Shown here: one piece after another, positions 1 to 8,018 of the stretch
Position numbering within the stretch: position 1 is the stretch's first letter
Layout: every line of letters starts with the position of its first letter
Source of the DNA: Actinomycetota bacterium
GTDB taxonomy: Bacteria > Actinomycetota > Nitriliruptoria > Nitriliruptorales > Nitriliruptoraceae
Length of the DNA stretch: 64,000 bases
Assembly (NCBI GenBank): GCA_019347575.1
Contig: JAHWKY010000028.1
Coordinates: forward strand, 1-64,000
Direction of reading: 5' to 3'
The notes under the pieces: generated by a model
What the model was told of the DNA's origin: nothing
Database searches by the model: none
What the model saw: the letters and a program-made list of their open reading frames with translations, nothing else
Made by a program: the position numbers and the translations under genes

Positions 1-2
1 CG

Positions 3-641
3 GCGGAGGAGGTGTTCGAGCTCGACGTGGCGCTGCCCAACGTCGCCTCGATGCAGACCCGCCCCGCCCGTGCCGACCGCCCCGCCGTCGACTTGCGACG
101 GCTCGTCGCGGGGTTCCTGCGCATGGCACCCGACGTCGCCATCGTCGGTGAGGTGCGAGACCGGGAAGCGCTGCCTCTTCTGCTCACGCTGTCGTCCGGT
201 GTGAAGGGCTACACGACGATCCACGCCGGCTCGGCCCGCCAGGCGCTGACGCGGCTGCGGTTCGTGTGCCAGCTGGCCGACACCCACAGCGAGCTGCCGA
301 TGTCCGCGCTGAACGCACTCGTGATCGAGGCGGTCGACATCGTCGTGCACTGCTCGCGGGTGGACGACCACCCGCGGGTCAACGAGGTCATCGCGGTCGA
401 GGACAGCCAGACCGGGCCCGACTCGGCCGCGTTCACGGTGACCGAGGTGTTCAACCGCCCGACGTGGGACGCCCCGTTGACCTGGACCGGCAGCCTGCCC
501 ACCCGCATCCGCCGTCCGCTCGCCGAGGCCGGTCACGACCTGCGCCAACTCGTCGACGTCGCCCTCGCTCCGGTCCCAGCGGGTGCGGATCGACCCGCTG
601 ACGGGGTCCAGATGCACACGCTCGGGAGGGCGGCGACGTGA
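3..641 (+). CDS. cpaF: CpaF/TadA-type pilus secretion ATPase, C-terminal part
   Basis: This is the C-terminal part of a type II/IV secretion ATPase of the CpaF/TadA family, which drives assembly of Tad/Flp pili by ATP hydrolysis at the cytoplasmic face of the membrane. The frame is already open at the left edge, so the N-terminal half with Walker A is outside the window. The visible part has the Walker B/Asp-box segment (IVGEVRDREAL, from about base 141) and the His box (TTIHAGSA), followed by the family's C-terminal lobe. Its TGA overlaps the GTG of the next gene, so it is translationally coupled to the TadB-like gene. Six more Tad-type genes follow on the same strand. Confidence 0.9.
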   Translation, partial: AEEVFELDVALPNVASMQTRPARADRPAVDLRRLVAGFLRMAPDVAIVGEVRDREALPLLLTLSSGVKGYTTIHAGSARQALTRLRFVCQLADTHSELPMSALNALVIEAVDIVVHCSRVDDHPRVNEVIAVEDSQTGPDSAAFTVTEVFNRPTWDAPLTWTGSLPTRIRRPLAEAGHDLRQLVDVALAPVPAGADRPADGVQMHTLGRAAT

Positions 642-1531
642 CCGGCGTGGTGCTCGCCGTGGTGGCGGCCTACGGGACGTTCCTGGTCTTCACCGCGGTG
701 GCGCTGGGATGGGCTGGTTTCGGCGTGGGGCCGGAGCGGTTGGTCGCTCGACGGTCCCGGCGACGCTTCGGGGAGTGGCTCGCCCAGTCCGGCGTCGAGA
801 AGGTCGGGGTCAGCGAGTTCCTCGCCGTCGCCGCGACGCTCTTCGTCGTCGGCGTGGGCGCCGGCTGGGCGCTGTTCGGCGGAGCCCTCGCCCCGGTCGC
901 GGCGGGGTGTGGCGCGGCGAGCGTGCCGTTCGCCGTCGCGAGGGGACGCCGCGAGCGCCGCGTCGACCGGGCACGCGAGGCGTGGCCGCGGATGATCGAA
1001 GAGGTTCGCCTGCAGGCCACCTCGCTGGGACGCTCGATCCCCCAGGCGCTGTTCACCGTCGGCCGGCGCGCCCCGGACGAGCTGCGCCCCGCCTTCGAGG
1101 CGGCTCAGCGCGAGTGGCTGATGTCGACCGACTTCGACCGGACCCTGCGCGTGCTCAAGGCACGCCTCGCCGACGCGACCGCCGACGCCGTGTGCGAGAC
1201 CCTGCTCATCGCACACGAGGTCGGCGGCGGCGAGGTCGACCGGCGCCTGCGCGCACTGATCGACGACCGCATCCAGGATCTTCAGGGCCGCAAGGACGCG
1301 CGCTCCAAGCAGGCCGGCGCGCGCTTCGCCCGGTCGTTCGTGCTGATCGTGCCCCTCGGCATGGCCGGGGTCGGGTTGTCGATCGGCGAGGGACGCGCCG
1401 CCTACCAGAGCGCGATCGGGCAGGCCGGCGTCCTCACGGCGCTCGTGCTGATCGCGTTGTGCTGGTGGTGGGCGAGCCGCCTCATGCGCATCCCCGACGA
1501 GCAGCGCGTCTTCTTCGAGGACGAGTCGTGA
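638..1531 (+). CDS. tadB: TadB-like type II secretion F-domain membrane protein
   Basis: A 297-residue inner-membrane platform protein of the T2SSF/TadB family, expected to anchor the CpaF ATPase. Hydrophobic segments lie at residues 1-25, about 63-90 and in two C-terminal blocks (about 233-280). Between them is the cytoplasmic helical T2SSF domain, with the typical pattern of many charged residues around RLALIAHEVGGGEVDRRL-like helices. The GTG start overlaps the upstream stop (GTGA). The TadC-like gene follows after 13 bases. The order ATPase-TadB-TadC is standard for Tad loci, which makes the assignment firm although residue-level motifs in this family are weak. Confidence 0.85.
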   Translation: MTGVVLAVVAAYGTFLVFTAVALGWAGFGVGPERLVARRSRRRFGEWLAQSGVEKVGVSEFLAVAATLFVVGVGAGWALFGGALAPVAAGCGAASVPFAVARGRRERRVDRAREAWPRMIEEVRLQATSLGRSIPQALFTVGRRAPDELRPAFEAAQREWLMSTDFDRTLRVLKARLADATADAVCETLLIAHEVGGGEVDRRLRALIDDRIQDLQGRKDARSKQAGARFARSFVLIVPLGMAGVGLSIGEGRAAYQSAIGQAGVLTALVLIALCWWWASRLMRIPDEQRVFFEDES

Positions 1532-1544
1532 TGGGGGCGTCGAC

Positions 1545-2450
1545 GTGAGCCGGATCCTGGTCGCGTCGGGCCTCGCCCTGTGGGCCGGGGCGACGCTGTT
1601 GCTGAGCGAGGTGCGATGGTTCGCCCGGCGGCCTCTGACCGAGCGGCTCCGCACCTACGTCCCCGGCGGCCTCGGGGCTCCGAGCCGCGCCGGCCTGCTC
1701 TCGATCGAGTCCTTCCGTGATGCCATCGGCCCCGCCGCGCGCGCCCTCGGCGAGCGCTTCTCCCGCGCCTTCGGTATCGCCGAGGATCTCGCGACCCGGC
1801 TCCGCCGCGTCCACAGCCCGCTCGACGTCACCGAGTTCCGGGTCCGCCAGGTCGGTTGGGCGACGGCAGGTCTCGGGGCCGGCTTGCTCGTCGCGGTCAC
1901 CGCCCGCCCACCCGTCCCGCTGGCGCTGCTGCTGACGCTCGGAGCTCCGCTCCTGGCGTTCCTCGCCGTCGAGCAGCGGCTCGCGCTCGCGTCGGCGCGG
2001 TGGCAGCGCAACCTCCGCCTCGAGCTCCCCGTCGTCGCCGAGCAGATCGGGATGCTGCTCGGGGCGGGCTACTCGCTGTCGGCCGCGCTGAACCGGGTCG
2101 CGGCGCGGGGCGACGGTGCGTGCGCCTTCGACCTCCGGCGAGTCACCGCTCGGGTCCGGCACGGTCTCGCCGAGGCCGACGCGCTGCGGGAGTGGGCAGC
2201 TACCTCCCGCGTCGACGCGGTCGAGCGGTTCGTGTCGGTCCTGGCGCTGAACCGCGAGGCGTCGGACCTCGGTCGGCTCATCGGCGAGGAGGCGCGAGCG
2301 ATCCGACGCGACGTGCAGCGCGACCTCATCGAGCTGATGGAGCGGCGGGCGCAGCAGGTGTGGATCCCGGTCACGGTCGCGACGCTCGTGCCGGGGGTCA
2401 TCTTCGTGGCGATCCCGTTCGTGGAGGCGCTGCGGGTGTTCGGACGGTGA
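1545..2450 (+). CDS. tadC: TadC-like type II secretion F-domain membrane protein
   Basis: A 301-residue second platform protein of the Tad pilus, with the T2SSF domain in the C-terminal half. The segment with LPVVAEQIGMLLGAGYS followed by a long charged helix and a final hydrophobic stretch (about residues 275-295) matches TadC proteins. An N-terminal membrane segment and a central hydrophobic pair (about residues 105-140) complete the topology. It starts at GTG 13 bases after TadB and is co-directional with all neighbours, so it belongs to the same operon. TadB and TadC are expected to act as a heterodimer at the base of the pilus machine. Confidence 0.85.
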   Translation: MSRILVASGLALWAGATLLLSEVRWFARRPLTERLRTYVPGGLGAPSRAGLLSIESFRDAIGPAARALGERFSRAFGIAEDLATRLRRVHSPLDVTEFRVRQVGWATAGLGAGLLVAVTARPPVPLALLLTLGAPLLAFLAVEQRLALASARWQRNLRLELPVVAEQIGMLLGAGYSLSAALNRVAARGDGACAFDLRRVTARVRHGLAEADALREWAATSRVDAVERFVSVLALNREASDLGRLIGEEARAIRRDVQRDLIELMERRAQQVWIPVTVATLVPGVIFVAIPFVEALRVFGR

Positions 2451-2494
2451 GGCGGCGAGCTGCGGAGGCTCCCGCCGCGAGGGAAGGAACGAGG

Positions 2495-2722
2495 ATGAGC
2501 GACGCAGCGACGCGGGCGTGGATAGGGGCGCGGTCGGGTCTGCGGCAGCAGTGGGACCGGCTGGCGGTGGCGGAGCACGGCGAGGGGGTCATCTCCGCCG
2601 CCATCGCCGTGCTGGTGATGGCGTTCCTCGGGGCCGCGATGTGGTTCGCGTTCCAGGCCATCTTCAGCGGGGCGAGCAGCGACATCGCCGAGAACGTCGA
2701 GCAGATCGGCGGCGGCGGCTGA
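2495..2722 (+). CDS. Small Flp-pilin-like membrane peptide
   Basis: A 75-residue protein with a good Shine-Dalgarno (GGAAGGAACGAGG) before the ATG. It has a charged N-terminal third, then E-HGEG-VISAAIAVLVMAFLGAAMWFAF, one strong hydrophobic segment (about residues 33-54), and a short acidic, Gly-rich tail. Size, single hydrophobic helix preceded by a Glu/Gly stretch, and position directly after TadC fit the structural pilin or a minor pilin of a Tad/Flp system. No unambiguous prepilin peptidase motif can be named, so the role rests on context. Confidence 0.7.
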   Translation: MSDAATRAWIGARSGLRQQWDRLAVAEHGEGVISAAIAVLVMAFLGAAMWFAFQAIFSGASSDIAENVEQIGGGG

Positions 2723-2734
2723 GCGGTTGGAGGG

Positions 2735-3175
2735 GTGCCGACGTGTGATCGGTCGACACGCGCCGCCGACCGTGCGTCGCTCGGCTGGTCGGGCGAGGTC
2801 GGCACGAGCCCGATCACGGCGCTGTTCAGCGTCGCGATCTTCCTCGGCTTCCTCCTCGTGGCCGTCCAGGTGCTGGTCCACCTCTACACCACGTCGGTCG
2901 TGAACGCGGCCGCCTTCGAGGCAGCTCGGCTCGAGGCGGGCTCGGAGCCGGCGGGACGCGCGACGGCCGAGGCCCACGCGACGGCGCTCCTGGGCGAGTA
3001 CGGCGAGCAGGTGAGCTTCGACTGGTCTGGCAGCGGCGGCGACGAGATCGTGGTCCGCATCACCGGGCCGAGCCCAGCCGCCCTCATCCGCGCTGTCGGC
3101 CAGCTCGCAGGACTCGACACGATCGACCGGCAGGTGCGCGTGCGTGTCGAGCGGTTCGTGGAGACGGAGCCGTGA
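2735..3175 (+). CDS. TadE-like minor pilin
   Basis: A 146-residue protein with a short polar N-terminus, one hydrophobic helix (about residues 30-50) and the TadE hallmark after it: VVNAAAFEAARLEA, the alanine-rich, helix-extending segment seen in TadE/TadF/TadG pseudopilins. The remainder is a small extracellular domain ending in a beta-rich stretch. The start is GTG 12 bases after the previous stop. Translation is coupled to the next gene by overlap (GTGATG at 3172). The inferred role is a minor pilin or assembly factor for the upstream Tad machine. Confidence 0.75.
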   Translation: MPTCDRSTRAADRASLGWSGEVGTSPITALFSVAIFLGFLLVAVQVLVHLYTTSVVNAAAFEAARLEAGSEPAGRATAEAHATALLGEYGEQVSFDWSGSGGDEIVVRITGPSPAALIRAVGQLAGLDTIDRQVRVRVERFVETEP

Positions 3176-3660
3176 TGCTCGCCGCTCGGCATCGTGACGA
3201 GGGTGGGTTCGCCGCGGGCGGCGAGGCGCTGGCGTTCGGGGTGCTGGTCTTCGTCATCGGGACGCTGCTGGTCGTCAACGCGTGGGGCGTCATCGACGCC
3301 AAGCTCGCGGCGTCGGCGGCCGCGCGGGAGGCGGCTCGCATCGCCGTTGAGGCGCCCGGAACGATGAGCGCCGAAGGGATCGGGGCGGCCGCAGCGGCGA
3401 CGGTCCAGCAGGTCCTGGTCGGGTACGGCAAGGACGCGGGGCGTCTCGTGGATGTCGACCTCGGGGCGGAGCAGACCGCCCCGGACGCCCCGCTGTCACG
3501 TTGCCAACGCGTGACCGTGACCGTCACCTACCGCGTGCCGACCATCGTGCTGCCGTGGGTCGGCGGACTCGGCACCGGCTTCCGGGTCGTCGGTTCGCAC
3601 TCCGAACTCGTCGATCCGTTCCGTTCCGGTCTGCCGGGGGAGGCCCGCTGTGATCTCTGA
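3172..3660 (+). CDS. TadE-like pilus assembly protein
   Basis: A second TadE-type protein, 162 residues, with a hydrophobic helix (about residues 18-40, FGVLVFVIGTLLVVNAWGV) followed by the characteristic AAREAARIAVEAPG segment. The start may be GTG at 3172 or ATG at 3175; both overlap the preceding stop. It overlaps the next gene by 11 bases. Like its neighbours it is probably processed and placed outside the membrane by the Tad apparatus; the substrate or partner cannot be read from the sequence. Confidence 0.75.
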   Translation: MMLAARHRDEGGFAAGGEALAFGVLVFVIGTLLVVNAWGVIDAKLAASAAAREAARIAVEAPGTMSAEGIGAAAAATVQQVLVGYGKDAGRLVDVDLGAEQTAPDAPLSRCQRVTVTVTYRVPTIVLPWVGGLGTGFRVVGSHSELVDPFRSGLPGEARCDL

Positions 3661-4108
3661 GCGGTGGCGGTGCGAGGACGGCAACGTGCTGCTGCTGTTC
3701 CCCGCGGCGGTGCTGGTGCTGGTGATCCTCGGGGCGCTCGCGGTGGACTTCTCTATCGTCTACCTCGGTGAGCGCGAGGCGGCCGATCTGGCTGCTGCGC
3801 TGGCCAACGACGCAGCTTCGGCGCTCGACGAGGGCGCGTTCTACGGCGGGGCGGACGCGCGTGGCGGCGAGTTCCGCATCGACGAGGGACGCGCTGCCGC
3901 GCTGATCGCCGCTCGTGTGGATGCGCGCGAGCGCGAGGGCGACCGCTTTGAGGTGGTGGGTCAGCCGACGCTGTCGCGGGTCGGGGCGACGCGCCTGCGG
4001 GTCACGATCCGAGCCGAGGTTCCGTTCGTGTTCTCCCGAGCGTTACCCGGCGCCCCGCGTGCCGCGACCGTCGAAGCGTCCGCCGAGGTCGACGCGGTCC
4101 GGCGCTGA
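3650..4108 (+). CDS. TadG-like pilus assembly protein
   Basis: A 152-residue protein with an early hydrophobic helix (residues about 12-35) in the arrangement GNVLLLFPAAVLVLVILGA-LAVDFSIVYLGEREAADLAAALAND, the N-terminal pattern of TadG/Rv3655c-like proteins (PF13400-type): helix, then an Asp, then a Glu/Ala-rich extension. It lacks the long von Willebrand domain of full TadG. It is the last gene of the Tad run; a DUF427 gene converges on it 31 bases downstream. Confidence 0.75.
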   Translation: MISERWRCEDGNVLLLFPAAVLVLVILGALAVDFSIVYLGEREAADLAAALANDAASALDEGAFYGGADARGGEFRIDEGRAAALIAARVDAREREGDRFEVVGQPTLSRVGATRLRVTIRAEVPFVFSRALPGAPRAATVEASAEVDAVRR

Positions 4109-4139
4109 CTGGCATCCCCGGCGGTCGGGGCGGGCGGGA

Positions 4140-4898
4140 TCAGGAGAAGGGGCTGCGGGGGCGCGCTTCCAGCTCGCCGTCGACGTAGAGGTCGACCTTC
4201 TCGTTGTAGAAGCTCACGTAGCCCGCGATGCCGACGCTCTCGAGGTGCGGTGTCGGGTACCACCAGACGAAGTCGTCGTAGGTCTCACCGTCGAGCACCA
4301 GGTCGTAGTAGCTCGCCTCACCCTTGTAGGGGCACTGGGAGTGGCTGTCCGAGGGACGCAGCAGGTCCATGCGGACGTCGGTCTTGGGCAGGTAGTAGCG
4401 CGTGGGCAGGCCGGTCTCGAACAGCAGCCGCGGCTGGTGGCTGTCGGCGAGGGTCACTCCGTCCAGCTCAACGCGGACGTGCCGTGAGCTCTGCAGGACG
4501 TCGATACGGGTGTAGGGATCGCGCGGGTGGACGTAAACCTGCTCGTCCTCCTCGAACCACGCATCCATCGCGTCCCACTCGAACCGGAGGTGCTCGTTCA
4601 ACTCCTCGATCTCCGACACCTCGTACCAGCTCACCGCCCCGACGGCTTCGCGGCCACCTGCCTTGACGGTGTGCACCGCGGCGTCTCCGCGGCTGGCGGA
4701 GTGGTGGGTCTCGTCGGTCGCGACGAGCAGGTCGGTGCGGACGTCGTCGGCGGGGAGGTAGTAGGTGGGGTAGTACGGGCGCTCCCAGACGAGCTTGACG
4801 CGTCTCGAGTCGGCGAGCCACTCGCCGCCGAACAGGATGCGGACGCGCTTGCCCCCGTCCTCGATGCGGCCGCGGCCGCGGCTGGTCTCGGTGGCCAT
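4140..4898 (-). CDS. DUF427 domain protein with two tandem domains
   Basis: A 252-residue cytosolic protein made of two DUF427 units. Each contains the family pattern of a short beta domain with (Y/R)YYLP...DVR.DLL and, in the second half, the hallmark SQCPYKGEASYYDL; the first half has the degenerate counterpart THHSASRGDAAVHT. DUF427 proteins are small beta-barrel proteins without an established reaction. The ATG at 4898 is preceded by GGAGG on the minus strand. It is divergent from csoR, sharing a 84-base intergenic region that holds a metal-operator-like sequence, so copper-linked control is possible but unproven. Confidence 0.85.
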   Translation of the reverse strand: MATETSRGRGRIEDGGKRVRILFGGEWLADSRRVKLVWERPYYPTYYLPADDVRTDLLVATDETHHSASRGDAAVHTVKAGGREAVGAVSWYEVSEIEELNEHLRFEWDAMDAWFEEDEQVYVHPRDPYTRIDVLQSSRHVRVELDGVTLADSHQPRLLFETGLPTRYYLPKTDVRMDLLRPSDSHSQCPYKGEASYYDLVLDGETYDDFVWWYPTPHLESVGIAGYVSFYNEKVDLYVDGELEARPRSPFS

Positions 4899-4914
4899 GC
4901 TGCCTCCTCCGTCG

Positions 4915-4934
4915 GTATACCCCCCTACCCTATA
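4915..4934. promoter_or_regulatory. Candidate CsoR operator
   Basis: GTATACCCCCCTACCCTATA lies between the divergent DUF427 and csoR genes. A run of C flanked by TA-rich half sites resembles CsoR-family operators, and CsoR repressors commonly bind their own promoter. A second GTACCTT further right could be part of the csoR promoter. Assignment is by pattern and position only. Confidence 0.5.
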
Positions 4935-4982
4935 GCAGGACTTGGTACCTTGTCGTGTCGACGACCCCTCCAGGAGGACACG

Positions 4983-5267
4983 GTGGAGCACGGCTACGCG
5001 GGGCGCAAGGACGAACTGACCAAGCGGCTGCGCCGCATCGAGGGTCAGGTCCGCGGCCTGGAGCGCATGGTCGAGGAGGACCGCTACTGCATCGATGTGC
5101 TCACCCAGATCTCGTCCGTGACCCGTGCGCTGCAGTCGGTCGCGCTCGGGATGCTCGGCGACCACGTCGAGCACTGCGTCGCCGACGCCATCACCGAGGG
5201 GCCTGAGTCCGGTCAGGCCAAGATCGATGAAGCCATGGACGCCATCAGCCGACTCGTGAGGAGCTGA
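4983..5267 (+). CDS. csoR: CsoR-family copper-sensing transcriptional repressor
   Basis: A 94-residue all-helical repressor of the CsoR/RcnR family. From the GTG start after CCAGGAGGACACG, the Cu(I) ligands fall at C36 (RYC), H61 and C65 (DHVEHC), which matches the C-H-C triad and spacing of copper-type CsoR. The RRIEGQVRGLERM helix that contributes to DNA contact is intact. Cu(I) binding releases DNA and de-represses the operon. A CopZ-like chaperone gene starts 5 bases after the stop; no CopA ATPase is present in the window. Confidence 0.92.
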   Translation: MEHGYAGRKDELTKRLRRIEGQVRGLERMVEEDRYCIDVLTQISSVTRALQSVALGMLGDHVEHCVADAITEGPESGQAKIDEAMDAISRLVRS

Positions 5268-5272
5268 AGCAC

Positions 5273-5512
5273 ATGACCCGTACCTACTCCGTGCCCGGCG
5301 TGTCGTGCGGCCACTGCCAGGCCGCCGTCGAGGGCGAGGTCGGCAAGCTCGCCGGCATCTCGTCGGTCCGCGTCGACCTCGACACCAAGACCGTCACCAT
5401 CGAGGGTGACGCCCCAGAGGACGAGGTCATCGCCGCCATCGACGAGGCCGGCTACGACGTCGCCGACGCCCAGGGGGACGGCGACGCGAAGGGCCTCCCC
5501 GTCGTCTCGTAG
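5273..5512 (+). CDS. copZ: Heavy-metal-associated (CopZ-like) copper chaperone
   Basis: A 79-residue single HMA domain. The Cu(I)-binding loop is GVSCGHCQ (CxxC at C12 and C15), within the beta-alpha-beta-beta-alpha-beta fold (VEGEVGKLAGISSVRVDL, then AAIDEAGYDV). It would carry Cu(I) in the cytosol to an exporter or to CsoR. It is the second gene of the csoR operon, 5 bases downstream, and so should be induced by copper. A hairpin follows the stop codon. Confidence 0.9.
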   Translation: MTRTYSVPGVSCGHCQAAVEGEVGKLAGISSVRVDLDTKTVTIEGDAPEDEVIAAIDEAGYDVADAQGDGDAKGLPVVS

Positions 5513-5515
5513 CGT

Positions 5516-5550
5516 GTGCATCGGGACCCGGTAGGCGGGTCCATCTGCAC
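5516..5550. terminator. Bidirectional hairpin between copZ and the CWB2 gene
   Basis: Nested inverted repeat: GTGCA, then GGACCCG, loop GTAGG, CGGGTCC, then TGCAC. It starts 4 bases after the copZ stop and ends 9 bases before the convergent CWB2 stop, so it could terminate both transcripts. There is no T-run, as is usual in very GC-rich genomes. Confidence 0.6.
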
Positions 5551-5559
5551 CCCCTGAGG

Positions 5560-7122
5560 TCAGCTCGCGGTCCACGTGACCTGGCGCGCCCCGTAGTGCT
5601 CCAAGGGGCGGCCCTCGCCGTCGACCGGCAGTTGGTTGTCGCCGTCGATGTCGCCGAACACGATGGTCACGGTGCAGTCCTCGGCGTCGCTGGCCAGCGT
5701 CCAGGACAGGTCCCCGTGGAGGAACCGCGCGTTGTGGGCGTAGCCCGGATCGATCCGGCTCGCCTCGGTGGCGGACTCGATGCGCACGTCGCCGTTCGTC
5801 GAGGTCGCGATCCCATCGGCGAAGCCATCGCCATCCGCGTCGGTGAAGCGGTCCGTCGCCCGGTCCACGTTCCCGCACGGGAACAGCGTCACGTCGAGCG
5901 GCTCCTGCAGGGGTCGACGGTCGTGGCGTTCGCGCACGTGCAGATCGACCGTCGCGCCGGCACCGACGGTCACGGGGCGGGTCGGCTCGACGATGTAGGT
6001 CTCGCCGGTCTGGCCCTCGCTCGAGTGGCAGTGCTCGGCGTGCTCCACGGCGTCATCGAGCGTGGCCACGTGGAGCGCGTCGGTCCCACCGATCGCGCGC
6101 ACCACCCCGATGGTCGGGCACACGTCGTGGAGCCAGTCGTGGGTGGGGTCGGCCAGGTCGTCCGGTGGCGTCAGCAGGATCGCGGCGTCGTTGCGCCCCG
6201 CGTGCAGCCCTGTGGCGAGGGCGTCGGGGAAGTCGTCCGAGCGGGTCAGCACGGTCAGCTCGCCGTTGTAGTCGAACTCGCGCATGGCGAAGTCGGCCAG
6301 CTCGACCGCCGTCGCGGTGCGGTCGTCACCACCGAGCCGGAGCACCGCGGTCAGGTCCTCCTCGAGGTGACGCTCGACGTGCTCGTCGACCGCCTCGGTG
6401 CCGCCCACGATGATGGCCTGCTCGATGCCCAGATCCGCGAGCGCCTGCTCGGTCTCAGCGGGGTACGCGTCCGGACGCACCAACAGGATGGGGAACGCGT
6501 CGGACTGGGTCGTCGCGAGCGACCCGGCCGCGAGCGCGTCCGGGAACGCCTCACCGCTGGCCACGAACGCCGTGGTGAGTCCCGCGATGCGTCCCAGCTC
6601 GTCCTCACGACGATCCACCTCGGCAGCGACGGCGGCGGCGGTCCCGTACCGGGTCGTCCCGGCGAGACGTGCGAGCTCGTAGTCCTCCTCGAGTTCGGCC
6701 TCGACCTCGCGGCTGATGGCCTGCTCGCCGCCGAGGAGGTACACGTTGCTCACGCCCAGTTCCTCGAGCGCGCTCGAGGTCACCTCGGGGATCGCGTCCT
6801 GCCTGACCAGGAGGAGCGGCGCATCGCTGGCACCGGTCAGGGCCGCGCCCGCGAGAGCGTCCGGGTAGGTCTCACCCGTCGCCAGGACCGCCGCCCCGCT
6901 CCCCTCCGGGAACTCCAGACGCGCCAACGTGGCTGCGGTCTCGTAGCGGTCGTCTCCACCGGCTCGTGCAGCGGTGATCTCGTGCGCTGCTTCCGCCGGG
7001 CCGGAACCCACGAGCAGCACGCTCGTCACCAGGGTGAGGACGAGCGCGAGCGAGGGTAGGCGCCGCCGCAGCGTTGCACCTTCCGTGTCCTCCTGTGCGG
7101 TCGTGCTGGGGGGCGATGTCAC
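5560..7122 (-). CDS. Secreted CWB2 (cell wall-binding repeat 2) surface protein
   Basis: About 520 residues. The GTG at 7122 is chosen because GGAG lies 6 bases upstream and a signal peptide follows (RRRLPSLALVLTLVTSVLLV... ending near PAEAA). Three CWB2 repeats come next, each recognised by (G)DDRY-TA or TTRYGTA openings, a TG(E)-(F/Y)PDALA core and a VYLLGG/AIIVGG/VRAIGG strand. The C-terminal part (about 350-520) is a beta-rich domain with a calcium-loop-like DADGDGFADG and an FGDIDGDNQ stretch. CWB2 domains hold proteins on the cell wall non-covalently. It is related in module to the protein at 60690-63299. Minus-strand -10 candidates lie at 7230-7250. Confidence 0.85.
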   Translation of the reverse strand: MTSPPSTTAQEDTEGATLRRRLPSLALVLTLVTSVLLVGSGPAEAAHEITAARAGGDDRYETAATLARLEFPEGSGAAVLATGETYPDALAGAALTGASDAPLLLVRQDAIPEVTSSALEELGVSNVYLLGGEQAISREVEAELEEDYELARLAGTTRYGTAAAVAAEVDRREDELGRIAGLTTAFVASGEAFPDALAAGSLATTQSDAFPILLVRPDAYPAETEQALADLGIEQAIIVGGTEAVDEHVERHLEEDLTAVLRLGGDDRTATAVELADFAMREFDYNGELTVLTRSDDFPDALATGLHAGRNDAAILLTPPDDLADPTHDWLHDVCPTIGVVRAIGGTDALHVATLDDAVEHAEHCHSSEGQTGETYIVEPTRPVTVGAGATVDLHVRERHDRRPLQEPLDVTLFPCGNVDRATDRFTDADGDGFADGIATSTNGDVRIESATEASRIDPGYAHNARFLHGDLSWTLASDAEDCTVTIVFGDIDGDNQLPVDGEGRPLEHYGARQVTWTAS

Positions 7123-7229
7123 GGGGAACTCCGAGTTGGTCGGATGCGAGCGGGATCGGTTGCGCTGAGGGCCGGCACCGCCGTGAAGGCTCGTGGGGAG
7201 CTCGGCGGGGCGGTCGCGCGGTCCACACG

Positions 7230-7250
7230 AACCTACGGCGGCGGACCCTA
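7230..7250 (-). promoter_or_regulatory. Candidate promoter -10 boxes for the CWB2 gene
   Basis: On the minus strand two TANNNT boxes occur close together, TAGGGT (7250-7245) and TAGGTT (7235-7230), about 110 bases upstream of the chosen CWB2 start. TAGGTT also precedes the second CWB2 gene (60598-60603). No convincing -35 was identified. Confidence 0.4.
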
Positions 7251-7292
7251 CGAACACCCGACCTCGCATGGACGGACGGCCGGGGCGAGGGC

Positions 7293-7946
7293 TTAGTCGA
7301 TCGCGAGGTGGAGCGCGGTGGCCAGGACCCGGGGATCGGGGAAGTCCTCACAGTACTGGTAGCGGTACGCGAGCTGGATGGTCCCGTCGCTGTCGATGAC
7401 GAACTCGCCAGGTGAGAGCCAGGGGTTGTCGACCATCGGCCGACCGCCCTCGCGGCGCTCCTGCATGAGCTGGTGCCCGATGCCGGGCGGGCAGCGCCAG
7501 TACTCCTCCGGTGCGTCGAAGAAGACCTGGGCGACGGTGAAGTCCGGCAGCCCGTAGGCGCGGTAGGCGACCTCGTCGGGGTCGCACAGCACGGGCACGT
7601 CGAGGTCATGGGTGTCGCCGTACAGCAACGCCCGCTCCGGCTCGCCCTGCCCGACGATGACGACGTCGGCTCCCAGCGCGCGGTACTCGGACAGCTCGTC
7701 GCGTAGACGCGCGGCGCGGTGGAACCCGCAGCCGCAGCCGTAGTGGCGCCAGAACAGCACGAGCGCAGGGTTGTCGGACCAGAAGGTCGACAACCTGCGG
7801 ATGCCGCCGAGCTGGTCGGCGAGCTCGAAGTCCGGGGCGGGGTCGCCGATCCCGGGGCCGGGGACGTTCAGCACCTGGGGTCCGGTGGACCAACCTTCGA
7901 GCCACTGCTGCTCGGCTGCCGCGATCAGGGCCTCGACGTCAGCCAC
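7293..7946 (-). CDS. Peroxiredoxin-like (AhpC/TSA-type) thioredoxin-fold protein
   Basis: A 217-residue thioredoxin-fold protein. After an N-terminal helix it has the redoxin entry GDPAPDFELADQLGG, then the active-site segment LVLFWRHYGCGCGFHRAARLRDE, corresponding to the CxxC/CxC position of peroxiredoxin-like 2 proteins, and a later PDFTVAQVFF strand. The closely spaced CGCG instead of the usual CPxC is notable. Probable role: thiol-dependent peroxide or disulfide reduction in the cytosol. It precedes the CWB2 gene on the same strand, but a gap of 170 bases with its own promoter boxes suggests separate transcription. Confidence 0.75.
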   Translation of the reverse strand: MADVEALIAAAEQQWLEGWSTGPQVLNVPGPGIGDPAPDFELADQLGGIRRLSTFWSDNPALVLFWRHYGCGCGFHRAARLRDELSEYRALGADVVIVGQGEPERALLYGDTHDLDVPVLCDPDEVAYRAYGLPDFTVAQVFFDAPEEYWRCPPGIGHQLMQERREGGRPMVDNPWLSPGEFVIDSDGTIQLAYRYQYCEDFPDPRVLATALHLAID

Positions 7947-8018
7947 GTACCGCTCCGGGGATCTGGGACGCGCCGAAGGTAGCGGCCTGACCCCCAGCCG
8001 GATAGGGGGCGATCGCGG

